Source: Paenibacillus artemisiicola
GTDB taxonomy: Bacteria > Bacillota > Bacilli > Paenibacillales > Paenibacillaceae
Direction of reading: 5' to 3'
Length of the DNA: 35,885 nt
Assembly (NCBI RefSeq): GCF_017652985.1
Contig: NZ_JAGGDJ010000054.1
Span: 1 to 35,885 of the forward strand
Both the position numbers and the translations under genes were made by a program. Under the pieces are notes generated by a model. The model worked only from the letters and a program-made list of their open reading frames with translations. It ran no database searches and was not told the DNA's origin. The first letter of the stretch is position 1. Every line of letters starts with the position of its first letter. This document shows positions 1 to 7,874 of the stretch, in pieces.

Positions 1-11
1 CGACCCGGCGA

Positions 12-390
12 GACGGCGATGCGGGCTGCGACGCTGCTCGCCGAGACGCGCGCCCCGATTGGGCGCACCGGACGTCACGGCGCGCCGCTGCGTGAGCGCT
101 CGCGCCAGCCGCCGAGCGTCCGCGAGGCGCCCAGGCGCGACGGCGATGCGGGCTGCGACGCTGCTCGTCGAGACGCCGCCCCGATCCGACGCACCGGGCG
201 CCACCGCGCGTGGTGCCGTGAGCGCTCGAACCAGCCGCCGAGCGTCCGCGACGCGCCCAGGCGAGACGGCGATGCGGGCTGCGACGCTGCTCGTCGAGAC
301 GCCGCCCCGATCCGACGCACCGGGCGCCACCGCGCGTGGTGCCGTGAGCGCTCGAACCAGCCGCCGAGCGTCCGCGGCGCGCCCCGGCGC
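12..390. repeat. Tandem repeat, ~126-bp unit, three copies
   Basis: Three head-to-tail copies start at about 12, 139 and 265, each opening with GACGGCGATGCGGGCTGCG. Copies 2 and 3 are identical over roughly the first 110 bp; copy 1 is clearly diverged and one base longer. The unit is a multiple of three, so open frames run through it on both strands as 42-residue repeats rich in Arg, Ala and Pro. I see no start with a ribosome binding site and no recognisable domain, so I treat it as non-coding. The array is probably cut by the window start. Confidence 0.85.
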
Positions 391-648
391 ACCCGGCGCC
401 ACGCCAGTTGCCCGCGCCGCGACCAGGCGCCTCGGCGCCTCTGGCCAGCCGCGCCCGGTGCCGCTACCCCGAGGCCACCGGCGGCTCGCCCGGCTCGTCC
501 GTCCCCGTGCGGAATCCTCGGACTACGTCCGTACCGCGGATTGACTTACCGTTCACGCGCCCGGTCGGCCGATCAGCCTGTGCGCGGGTATTCCGGTACG
601 GCCGCTTTCCGCCGGGGGGCAGCGCGCCCGCGCGGGTTCGAGAGCTCA
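391..648. other. Intergenic, nothing recognised
   Basis: GC-rich stretch between the tandem repeat and the end of the minus-strand deoR-type gene. No convincing gene, promoter or T-tailed hairpin is visible, so a terminator for the deoR-type gene was not found. Confidence 0.5.
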
Positions 649-1404
649 TCAAATGAACGAAATGCCCGCTTCCCGGTAACGGCGGACGATTTCGGGCGAG
701 ACGCCGTCATCCGTAATCATCCCGTTCACGCTTCCGAAATCGTTGATCACGAAGAGGGAGCTGTTGTTGAATTTCGTATGGTCGGCGACGATATAGTTCT
801 GAAGCGATTTTTGCATCATGACCCGGTTCGTTTCCGCCTCCATTTCGTTGAACGTGGTGATCCCCCTCGAAAGGGAGATGCCGTCGACGCCCACGAACGT
901 TTTTTGAATGCTGAGCCGGTTCAGCGTGCCGTCGGCGAGCGGTCCGGACAGCTCGTAACTTTGCGTATTGATCGTCCCCCCCGTCACGATAAGCCGCAGC
1001 CCCGGCTTGCCGATAAGCTCGTACGCGATATTGATCGCGTTCGTTACAATCGTCAGCCCCTCGAACTGATCCAGCCGTTTGGCTATGAAATAATTCGTCG
1101 TGCCGCCGGTCAAGCCGATGATATCGTGGTCCCGGATCAGGCCGAGCGCTTTTTCCGCGACTTGCTTCTTCTCCTCCGCGTTGATCTCCAGTTTCTTAAA
1201 GAACGGCGTTTCCATCTTCATAATTTCGAGCACGGCGCCGCCAAGCGTGCGAATGCATTTCTTCTCGTTCTCCAGCACCTCGAGATCGCGGCGGACCGTC
1301 GCTTCGGAGACGGAAAACTGCTTCACGACCTCGCCGACTTGAATCGATCCTTTATCCTTGAGCTGCTCCAAAATCCAACCCCGTCTTGCATCTATTTTGC
1401 TCAT
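649..1404 (-). CDS. DeoR/GlpR-family sugar-phosphate-responsive repressor (AgaR-like)
   Basis: 251-residue DNA-binding regulator, the normal length for the DeoR family. Residues ~6-57 form the winged helix-turn-helix (RRGWILEQL... VSEATVRRDLEVLE), ending in the family-typical RTLGGAV. Residues ~75-235 are the DeoR C-terminal sensor domain, with GLTGGTTN and VTGGT loops that in this family bind a phosphorylated sugar. The start has a GGAGGT ribosome binding site six bases upstream on the minus strand. It is transcribed divergently from the amino-sugar cluster at 1650, so the simplest reading is that it represses that cluster and perhaps itself, as AgaR does in enterobacteria. The effector is not readable from sequence; an intermediate such as galactosamine-6-P or tagatose-6-P is inference. 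Confidence 0.9.
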   Translation of the reverse strand: MSKIDARRGWILEQLKDKGSIQVGEVVKQFSVSEATVRRDLEVLENEKKCIRTLGGAVLEIMKMETPFFKKLEINAEEKKQVAEKALGLIRDHDIIGLTGGTTNYFIAKRLDQFEGLTIVTNAINIAYELIGKPGLRLIVTGGTINTQSYELSGPLADGTLNRLSIQKTFVGVDGISLSRGITTFNEMEAETNRVMMQKSLQNYIVADHTKFNNSSLFVINDFGSVNGMITDDGVSPEIVRRYREAGISFI

Positions 1405-1443
1405 ATCGTACCTCCATTTGAAAAATGCGCAAACATGATTATC

Positions 1444-1472
1444 ATCCTACCATGTTTCGTGAGGTTTATGAA
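1444..1472 (-). promoter_or_regulatory. Putative sigma-A promoter of the deoR-type gene
   Basis: On the minus strand a -35-like TTCATA (1467-1472) is followed after 17 bp by TAGGAT (1444-1449) with an extended TGG in front. Each hexamer matches four of six consensus bases; the spacing is ideal. It sits 40 bp before the start codon. Confidence 0.4.
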
Positions 1473-1557
1473 ATCGTTTTTTTGCGTCTCGAGCAAATCT
1501 TTGCGCGAGGAATCTATTTTTTAAATATTTTTTTTGTTTTATGAATAAAAACTGAAT

Positions 1558-1580
1558 ATTTTGATTTACACAATCAAATT
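1558..1580. promoter_or_regulatory. Palindromic operator candidate for the DeoR-type repressor
   Basis: ATTTTGATT and AATCAAATT form a 9-bp inverted repeat with one mismatch around the 5-base centre TACAC (1567-1571). It covers the -35 element and the start of the spacer of the forward promoter, which is where a repressor would block RNA polymerase. Assignment to the adjacent DeoR protein rests on position only. Confidence 0.55.
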
Positions 1581-1593
1581 ATGGTGATACATT
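1565..1593 (+). promoter_or_regulatory. Sigma-A promoter of the amino-sugar cluster
   Basis: TTTACA (1565-1570, five of six), a 17-bp spacer, then TACATT (1588-1593, four of six) preceded by TGA, an extended -10. It lies in the only AT-rich gap before the long forward gene run and overlaps the palindrome at 1558-1580. Confidence 0.6.
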
Positions 1594-1649
1594 GTTCTTG
1601 TCAATCATTTTTATGTCGTTGACGAAAGAAATCACCAGGAGGTGAAGTC

Positions 1650-2750
1650 ATGGAATCGAAGCAACGGACGGAGGAACAGGATTCGAAAGAAGCGGCGTTA
1701 CGGGCGGAAGAAACGTTAACGTACAAGGAAATCGGGGAGCAGGCGGAAGCCGTCGAGACGGCGTTCCGTTCCGCGCTTCAATCCGGCGGCTGGGTGGAGA
1801 AATACGTTCGGAAGGGCGGCGAGCAGGCGATCTTTATCGGGTCGGGCTCCTCGTACTACCAGGCGCAGACGATGGCGGCCGTTTACCGGGCGTGGCTCGG
1901 ACGCCCCGCGATCAGTCTTCCGTCGTCGGACCTGCTGCTGGTTCGAAAGCAATCCGCGGTGGAAGAACGGACGGCCGTCGTGTTCGGCGTCTCCCGCTCG
2001 GGCGAATCGACGGAGGTGCTGCTCGCCCTTAAAGCGGCGCAAACGGTAACCGGCTGGAAGACGGCGGGGGTGACCTGCTACGCGGACAGCGAAATGGCGA
2101 AGCTGGCTCCGTGCCTCGTCTCCGAGAAGGGCAAAGAGCGCAGCACCGTGATGACCAAATCGTTAAGCAGCATGGTGATGGCCGCGCAAACCGCGATCGC
2201 CTCGGCATCGGGCCAGGCGAAATATATCCAGGAGCTGGAGCGGACCGTCGGCGAGGTAGGCGCGGTCGTCGATAAGGCGAAGGCGCTGGCTTCCGGCATC
2301 GTGCGGTCGGCTTCGTTCAACAAAACGATCTTTCTCGGCATGGGCGCTTTGTTCGGGATTGCCCAGGAGGGCTGCCTCAAGCTGAAGGAGATGTCGAACG
2401 TATGGACGGAAAGCTTCGGTACGTTGGAATTCCGGCACGGGCCGAAGGCGATCGCGGACGATGGCACCTGCATCGTCGTGCTGCTGTCCGAGCAGGCGCG
2501 CGAACAGGAGCTGAAGGTGGCGGCGGAGATGAAGGATTACGGCGCTTATATCGTACTTATTGCCGCATCCGCCGGCCCGGACACCGCGTTCGCCGACCAG
2601 GTGCTGGAGGTAGGGCTGCCGGACGTCTCCGACGAAGCCCGCAGCATTCTCTACCTGCCGCTGCTTCAATATTACGGCACGTTCACGGCCGTCAAGCTGG
2701 GGCTTAATCCGGACCATCCCAAAAATTTGACGCAAGTCGTCGTCTTGTAG
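1650..2750 (+). CDS. agaS: AgaS-like SIS-domain sugar-phosphate isomerase/deaminase
   Basis: 366 residues with two SIS (sugar isomerase) domains. The first carries FIGSGSSYYQ and GVSRSGEST, the phosphosugar-binding loops. The second has FLGMGALFGIAQEGCLKLKE and the diagnostic FRHGPK (RHGPK at 262-266), which is shared with AgaS. AgaS proteins convert galactosamine-6-phosphate to tagatose-6-phosphate plus ammonia. The start is fixed by AGGAGGTGA at 1637-1645. It is the first gene after the promoter, followed 14 bp later by an aldolase that would use the product after phosphorylation. The alternative is a glucosamine-6-P or fructosamine deglycase (GlmS C-terminal half/FrlB relatives). SIS family is certain; the galactosamine assignment comes from context. 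Confidence 0.82.
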   Translation: MESKQRTEEQDSKEAALRAEETLTYKEIGEQAEAVETAFRSALQSGGWVEKYVRKGGEQAIFIGSGSSYYQAQTMAAVYRAWLGRPAISLPSSDLLLVRKQSAVEERTAVVFGVSRSGESTEVLLALKAAQTVTGWKTAGVTCYADSEMAKLAPCLVSEKGKERSTVMTKSLSSMVMAAQTAIASASGQAKYIQELERTVGEVGAVVDKAKALASGIVRSASFNKTIFLGMGALFGIAQEGCLKLKEMSNVWTESFGTLEFRHGPKAIADDGTCIVVLLSEQAREQELKVAAEMKDYGAYIVLIAASAGPDTAFADQVLEVGLPDVSDEARSILYLPLLQYYGTFTAVKLGLNPDHPKNLTQVVVL

Positions 2751-2764
2751 GGAGGGGGAGAGAC

Positions 2765-3625
2765 GTGTCGCTCGTATCATCGACGTCCATTCTCCGCCAA
2801 GCGAGATTGGAAGGGTATTGCGTGCCGGCCTTTAACGTCCATACGCTGGAGATGCTTCAGGCGGTGGCGGAAGCGGCCGAAGAATCGAAGTCTCCGGTCA
2901 TCCTGCAGTCGACGACGGGAACGGTGAAGCATCTCGGGGCGACCTATATCGCCGCCGCCGCGAAGACGGCGGCCGAGCTCGTCTCGGTTCCGATCGTTCT
3001 TCATCTGGACCACTGCAGCGATTTCGACATCATCGCCAGATGCGTGAGAGCGGGCTATACCTCCGTGATGATCGACGCTTCGATGCATCCTTTCGAGGAG
3101 AACGTGCGTCAGACGCGCAAAGTCGTCGAATTGGCGGACGCGGTGGGCATTAACGCGGAGGCGGAGCTCGGCAAAATCGGGGGCGTGGAGGACGGAGTTT
3201 CCGTCGGGGAGGACGAGGCCATGCTGGCGGACCCCGAGGAATGCGCCCTGTTCGTGGAACGGACCGGCGTTCATACGCTCGCGCCGGCGATCGGGACTGC
3301 GCACGGCATTTACAAAGGCGGCCCGAAAATCGATTTCGATCGGATCGGCTTGATTGCCGGGCTCACCCGGGCGCCTCTCGTCCTTCACGGCGGCTCCGGC
3401 ATCCCCGACGACCAGGTGCGCAGATGCATCGGATCGGGCATGGCGAAGATGAATATCGCGACCGAGCTGCGGATGGTGTTTACGGAAGCGATTAAGGCCG
3501 TGCTGGACCGGAATCCGGACGAGAACGATCCCCGGCAATACATGAAGCCGGCCAAGGAAGCGACGAAGCGGTTCGTCAAGCGGAAGATGGAATTATGCGG
3601 ATCCGCGGGCAAAGCGGGAAGGTGA
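2765..3625 (+). CDS. Class II ketose-bisphosphate aldolase (GatY/KbaY type)
   Basis: 286 residues, the standard length for zinc-dependent class II aldolases. The motif HLDH places the catalytic Asp at 82 and a zinc ligand at His83; the other two zinc ligands fall in GTAHG (His180) and LHGGSG (His208). These numbers coincide with those of tagatose-1,6-bisphosphate aldolase KbaY/GatY. AELGKIGG carries the mobile-loop region. It cleaves tagatose- or fructose-1,6-bisphosphate to dihydroxyacetone phosphate and glyceraldehyde-3-phosphate in the cytoplasm. It starts at GTG with a GGGAGGGGG site upstream and is sandwiched between the AgaS-like isomerase and a hexose-phosphate kinase, which favours tagatose bisphosphate as substrate. 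Fructose bisphosphate aldolase activity cannot be excluded by sequence. Confidence 0.88.
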   Translation: MSLVSSTSILRQARLEGYCVPAFNVHTLEMLQAVAEAAEESKSPVILQSTTGTVKHLGATYIAAAAKTAAELVSVPIVLHLDHCSDFDIIARCVRAGYTSVMIDASMHPFEENVRQTRKVVELADAVGINAEAELGKIGGVEDGVSVGEDEAMLADPEECALFVERTGVHTLAPAIGTAHGIYKGGPKIDFDRIGLIAGLTRAPLVLHGGSGIPDDQVRRCIGSGMAKMNIATELRMVFTEAIKAVLDRNPDENDPRQYMKPAKEATKRFVKRKMELCGSAGKAGR

Positions 3626-3629
3626 CGGC

Positions 3630-4559
3630 GTGATCGTTACGGTAACGCTAAACCCTTCGGTGGACAGGAGAATATGCGTCCCGCAGCTGGCGCTCGGCCG
3701 CGTGCAGCGCGCGGTGTCCGCGCATGCCAGCGCCGGCGGCAAAGGGCTGAACGTGGCCCGGGTCGTCCGCCAGCTCGGCGAGGAGGTCGCGGCGACCGGA
3801 TTTCTGGGCGGCCGGAACGGCGAGTGGATCGCGAAGAAGCTCGAGCAGGACGGCATTTCGGGCCGCTTCGCTTCCATTGCGGGGGAGACGAGAAGCTGCC
3901 TCAATCTGATCGATCTGTCCGACGGATCCTCGACCGAGGTGCTGGAGCCCGGTCCCGAGGTGACGGAAGAGGAGATGGCGGCGCTGCTGGACCGGATCCG
4001 GGAGCTAGCCGCGCCGGAGACGTGGATGATCGTTTCGGGAAGCCTTCCCGGGAAATGCCCGCCGGATTATTGCGGCCGGCTGGTCGAGATCGCCTCGTCG
4101 CGGGGCGCCCGCGTCGTGCTCGATTCGAGCGGGGAGGCCCTTCGGTCAGGCATGCTTGCCGGGCCTTACGCCATCAAGCCGAACGAAGAGGAGTTTCTGC
4201 AGCTAACGGGAGCGGACCGCTTCTCGGAAGAGAGGCTGGCGGCGCTGGCGGATGATTTGCGGCGGCGGGGGGTTCGGCATACGATCGTTTCCCTGGGCTC
4301 GGAAGGCTGCGCGGCAATGCTGGGCGCCCGGCTTTACCGGGCGAAGCCGCCGCGGGTGAAGGCGGTCAATCCGGTCGGCAGCGGCGACGCCTTCGTCGCC
4401 GGATTGGTCGTCGCTTGGCGAAGGGGCGCGGACGACTCCGGCGCGCTGCGGTTCGCGGCGGCCGTCGGGGCGGCCAACGCTTTGTCGGAGGCGACGGGCG
4501 ACGTCCGCCAAGCGGATATCAAGGCGCTTTGCGAACGGGTCGCGGTCAGCCGGTTGTAA
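3630..4559 (+). CDS. PfkB-family hexose-phosphate kinase (1-phosphofructokinase/tagatose-6-phosphate kinase, LacC/FruK type)
   Basis: 309 residues starting at GTG, four bases after the aldolase stop. It opens with IVTVTLNPSVDR, typical of the FruK/LacC branch, has the first PfkB signature GGKGLNVARVVRQLG and the second, NPVGSGDAFVAG, in which Asp253 is the catalytic base. KPNEEEF is also conserved. It would phosphorylate tagatose-6-phosphate (or fructose-1-phosphate) with ATP, supplying the bisphosphate for the aldolase encoded just upstream. The family is certain; the choice between tagatose-6-P and fructose-1-P rests on the neighbours. Confidence 0.85.
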   Translation: MIVTVTLNPSVDRRICVPQLALGRVQRAVSAHASAGGKGLNVARVVRQLGEEVAATGFLGGRNGEWIAKKLEQDGISGRFASIAGETRSCLNLIDLSDGSSTEVLEPGPEVTEEEMAALLDRIRELAAPETWMIVSGSLPGKCPPDYCGRLVEIASSRGARVVLDSSGEALRSGMLAGPYAIKPNEEEFLQLTGADRFSEERLAALADDLRRRGVRHTIVSLGSEGCAAMLGARLYRAKPPRVKAVNPVGSGDAFVAGLVVAWRRGADDSGALRFAAAVGAANALSEATGDVRQADIKALCERVAVSRL

Positions 4560-4619
4560 AGGCCCGTTCAAAACTCAGCATTATGCATCGTACTCGTATC
4601 GAGCGGGAGAGATGGGAAG

Positions 4620-5582
4620 ATGGCCAAAACGGTCTATGTACTGGGAGAACTAAACGTCGACGCAATCATCTCGGGAAGCCGCATTCATCCGGAGCCCAAC
4701 AAGGAGAAGTTCGTAGACGATTTCTCGATTACGCTCGGCTCGTCTTCCGCCATTACGGCATGCCGGCTTTCGCAGCTCGGACTGAACGTCTGCTTCGTAT
4801 CCGTGGTCGGCGATGACGATTTCGGCAAGTATTGCATCGAGCGGCTGAAGCGCTTTGGCGTCAACGTAGAGCATGTGCGAACCGATCCGCGGGAGAAGAC
4901 GGGAGTGACCGTCTCCCTCTCTACGCCGTCGGACCGCGCCCTGCTGACCTTCATGGGGGCCATCCCCAAGCTGGCCGTGCCGATCATGCCCGACTCGATG
5001 ATGGAGCGGGCCGATCATCTGCATTTCGGTTCCTTCTATCTGCAGCTCGGCATGCAGCGGGAATGGGCTGCTTTATTCGCGCAAGCGAAGGCGTGCGGCA
5101 TCACGACCAGCTTCGACGCCGGATGGGATCCGGAAGAGAATTGGCGGCGCCCGCTCATCGACGGGCTGCTGCCCGTGACGGATCTGTTCGTCCCGAGCGA
5201 GGAAGAAGCGCTGCGCATCTACGGCTGTTCCGATCTGGACGAATTGGCCGAAGCGCTGCCGAAGCGGCGCGGGAGCGTCGCGGTCAAGTGCGGCAAGCGG
5301 GGAGCGCGGATGCTGACGCCGGAAGGAGAATGGCTGCATGAGTCCGGTTTTGCCGTTAAGGCGGTCGATACGACGGGAGCCGGAGATTCGTTTAACGCAG
5401 GGCTGATTTACAGCTTTTTGGAAGGAGAGCCGCGGCGGGAACAGCTGATCTTCGGCAATGCGTGCGGCGCGCTCTCCGCGCAGGAGATCGGCGGAACCGG
5501 CGGAGCGCTGGATGTCCGGCAAGCGAGAGCGCTCATCGCGGCGCAGCGGCCGGAAAAACCGGGGAAGGTGGCGATGGAATGA
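4620..5582 (+). CDS. PfkB-family carbohydrate kinase (ribokinase-like)
   Basis: 320 residues. The N-terminus YVLGELNVDAII, LGSSSAITACRLSQLG in the middle and the ATP/anion-hole signature DTTGAGDSFNAGL near the C-terminus (catalytic base Asp256) define a ribokinase-type PfkB kinase. It is less like phosphofructokinase than the gene upstream, and more like kinases of free sugars or sugar acids. It starts 60 bp after the preceding kinase and its stop overlaps the GH4 start codon (ATGA at 5579-5582), showing translational coupling to the glycosidase gene. Substrate is unknown; it may phosphorylate a second monosaccharide released by the GH4 enzyme. Confidence 0.82.
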   Translation: MAKTVYVLGELNVDAIISGSRIHPEPNKEKFVDDFSITLGSSSAITACRLSQLGLNVCFVSVVGDDDFGKYCIERLKRFGVNVEHVRTDPREKTGVTVSLSTPSDRALLTFMGAIPKLAVPIMPDSMMERADHLHFGSFYLQLGMQREWAALFAQAKACGITTSFDAGWDPEENWRRPLIDGLLPVTDLFVPSEEEALRIYGCSDLDELAEALPKRRGSVAVKCGKRGARMLTPEGEWLHESGFAVKAVDTTGAGDSFNAGLIYSFLEGEPRREQLIFGNACGALSAQEIGGTGGALDVRQARALIAAQRPEKPGKVAME

Positions 5583-6880
5583 CGAAAGTCGCGATTATAG
5601 GCGCAGGCAGCTTTTTTACGGAAAAGCTGGTGATCGACATGTTGAATATCGAGGGGCTGGAGGAAGGCGAATTCGCGCTGGTCGACCTCGACGCGGAGCG
5701 GCTGGAGATCGCCCGCAAGCTGACGGAACGCGTCGTCCAATTGATGGGGAAGCGGTTTAAGGTGTCAGCCTCCGTTAACCGCAGGGACGTGATCGCCGGC
5801 AGCCGGTTCGTCATCAATCAGATTGAGGTTGCCGGGCTGCAGACCGTCCGCAACGAGTTCGAAATTCCGCTCAAATACGGCGTGAAGCAGTGTATCGGCG
5901 ATACGATGGGGCCGGGCGGCCTGTTCAAGATTTTGAGGACGGTGCCCGCATGGCTGGACATTCTGAAGGATATCGGGGAGCTGTGTCCGGACGCGCAAAT
6001 CCTGAACTACACGAATCCGATGTCGGCCGTTACGCTCGCTACCGTCAAATCCGCGGATATTCCCGTGGTCGGGCTGTGCCATTCCATCCAGAATACGTCC
6101 AGGCAGCTGGCGGATTATCTGGATGTCCCGTACGGGGAGCTGAAGTGGCGGGCAGGCGGCATCAACCACATGTCCTGGTTCGTGGAGCTCAGTCGAGACG
6201 GGAAGGACCTGTATCCCGGGCTTAAGGCGAAGGCGGAGACGCCCGAGCTGCTGGCCAAGGACCCGGTAAGGCTCGACTTCATGAAATATGCGGGGGCCTT
6301 CGTCTCGGAATCGAGCGGGCATTTCTCCGAATATTTGCCCTATTACCGCAAGCGCCAGGATTTGATCGACCTGCACTGCGGCGAAGGCTATCTCGGCGGT
6401 ACCGGCTTTTACGCGAGCAATTGGCCGAACCGGCGGAGCAGGCTCGACGAAGAGCTCCTCGCCAAGGTGGAGGGAACGCGGGAGCTGTCTCTGGAGTCCA
6501 GCAGCGAATACGCGGCCGTCATTATCGAGGGCATGCTGAAGAACGAGCCGAAGATCATCTACGGAAACGTGCCGAACGGCGGCCTGATCGACAACCTCCC
6601 GGCGGACGGCATCGTCGAGGTCGCCTGCCTGGTAGACCGAAACGGCGTGCAGCCTACCGCGTTCGGCCGGCTGCCCGAGCACTTGGCCGCTTTATGTCGC
6701 AGCAATATGGCCTTTTTCGACCTGGCGGTAAACGCGGTGCTGGAGAACAGCAGGGAGATGGCCTATCATGCGCTGCTGATCGATCCGCTCAGCGCCGCCG
6801 TCTGCTCGCCGGCCGAGATCAAGAGCATGTTCGACGAGCTGTACGAGGCCGATAAGCCTTACATTCCCGATCTCCGTTAA
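5579..6880 (+). CDS. melA: Glycoside hydrolase family 4 (alpha-galactosidase MelA type)
   Basis: 433 residues, matching the length of Bacillus MelA (GH4). The N-terminal Rossmann loop IGAGSFFTEKL binds NAD; Cys167 in LCHSIQ and His197 in GGINHMSW are the Mn-binding residues of the family; ILNYTNPM and GNVPNGGLIDNLP are further GH4 hallmarks. GH4 enzymes work by oxidation at C3, elimination and re-reduction, so NAD and Mn are needed although hydrolysis is redox-neutral. The start is the ATG overlapping the upstream stop; longer open sequence upstream lies inside the kinase gene. There is no signal peptide, so it acts in the cytoplasm on imported oligosaccharide. In this gene set an alpha-N-acetylgalactosaminide is a plausible substrate, but that is inference. 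Confidence 0.87.
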   Translation: MTKVAIIGAGSFFTEKLVIDMLNIEGLEEGEFALVDLDAERLEIARKLTERVVQLMGKRFKVSASVNRRDVIAGSRFVINQIEVAGLQTVRNEFEIPLKYGVKQCIGDTMGPGGLFKILRTVPAWLDILKDIGELCPDAQILNYTNPMSAVTLATVKSADIPVVGLCHSIQNTSRQLADYLDVPYGELKWRAGGINHMSWFVELSRDGKDLYPGLKAKAETPELLAKDPVRLDFMKYAGAFVSESSGHFSEYLPYYRKRQDLIDLHCGEGYLGGTGFYASNWPNRRSRLDEELLAKVEGTRELSLESSSEYAAVIIEGMLKNEPKIIYGNVPNGGLIDNLPADGIVEVACLVDRNGVQPTAFGRLPEHLAALCRSNMAFFDLAVNAVLENSREMAYHALLIDPLSAAVCSPAEIKSMFDELYEADKPYIPDLR

Positions 6881-6892
6881 GCGCCGCGCGGC

Positions 6893-7858
6893 ATGATGAA
6901 CCAGGTACATATCGGCGTGGATATCGGCGGTACGAACACGGCCATCGGATTGTTCGATCAAGAGCTGGCCTTGCGGGCGAAACGGTCGTTCGCCACTTCG
7001 CTGCCGCATTACCCGGGCAAGACGGACCGTCCGATCCCCTTTTTGGACGAACTCGCGGAACGAATTTTCCGGCTGGTCGGGGAACATGCGCCAGGAGCGA
7101 AATTGGCCGCAGTGGGCATGGGAGTGCCGGGCAGGGTCGATCCGGTTAACGGCATCGCGCTGGCTGCGTCGAATCTCGCCTGGGCGAACGTGCCGGTCGC
7201 CGCGGAAATGTCGGAAAGGCTCGGCGTCCCGGTGTACATCGACAACGACGTACGGATCTTTATGCTGGGCGAAGCGATGGCCGGAGCGGCCAAAGGGAGC
7301 GGGAGCGTCATCGGCGTCACGCTCGGCACCGGGATGGCGGCGGCCGTCATGGTGGACGGCAAAATGTGGGAAGGACATCGCGGGTTCGCGGGCGAGCTCG
7401 GGCATGATCAAGTTCCCGGCTATCATGCGCGCTGCAATTGCGGCGGATACGGCTGCCTCGAAACGATCGCTTCGGCTACCGGCATCGCCCGCTTGGGCGC
7501 CGAGGCGGCGGCGAATGGGAGGATCCCGTTTCTTCATTCGCCGGACGGCCGGATCACCGCCCGCGACGTCTATCTGGCGGCTATGGCCGGCGATTCCGCC
7601 GCGGCGGACATCTTTCGGTTTGTCGGAGCGACGCTCGGCAGCAAATTAACGACCGCCGTTTACCTGCTCAATCCGGAGATGATTATCGTCGGCGGCGGGG
7701 CGGCCGCCGCGGGCGAGCTGCTGCTCGGACCGCTTCGGGAAGCGATTTACGGCAAGTATAGGTTTGAAGTCAAGCCGGCTGTCGTCGCCGCCGCGCTCGG
7801 GGATAGCGCCGGATTGTACGGCGGCGTTCATTACGCGATCGGCCGGGGGAGCGAGTAG
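6893..7858 (+). CDS. ROK-family sugar kinase
   Basis: 321 residues. It starts with the phosphate-binding motif GVDIGGTNTAIGLFD, has IDNDV with the catalytic Asp, LGTGMAAAV, and the ROK zinc-binding signature CNCGGYGCLE after GELGHD. The family phosphorylates glucose, N-acetylglucosamine, N-acetylmannosamine or related hexoses with ATP. With NagA encoded directly downstream, the expected product is an N-acetylhexosamine-6-phosphate, so GlcNAc or GalNAc is the likely substrate. No strong ribosome binding site is visible before ATG 6893; ATG 6896 is an alternative start one codon later. It lies 12 bp after the GH4 gene and is part of the same run. Confidence 0.87.
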   Translation: MMNQVHIGVDIGGTNTAIGLFDQELALRAKRSFATSLPHYPGKTDRPIPFLDELAERIFRLVGEHAPGAKLAAVGMGVPGRVDPVNGIALAASNLAWANVPVAAEMSERLGVPVYIDNDVRIFMLGEAMAGAAKGSGSVIGVTLGTGMAAAVMVDGKMWEGHRGFAGELGHDQVPGYHARCNCGGYGCLETIASATGIARLGAEAAANGRIPFLHSPDGRITARDVYLAAMAGDSAAADIFRFVGATLGSKLTTAVYLLNPEMIIVGGGAAAAGELLLGPLREAIYGKYRFEVKPAVVAAALGDSAGLYGGVHYAIGRGSE

Positions 7859-7874
7859 GGAAAGGAGGACGGGG

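Noticed and set aside
19..1524. 501-codon plus-strand open frame through the tandem repeat and across the deoR region
   Set aside because: Its first part translates the repeat and its second part is antisense to the well-supported DeoR-family gene; no ribosome binding site or domain.
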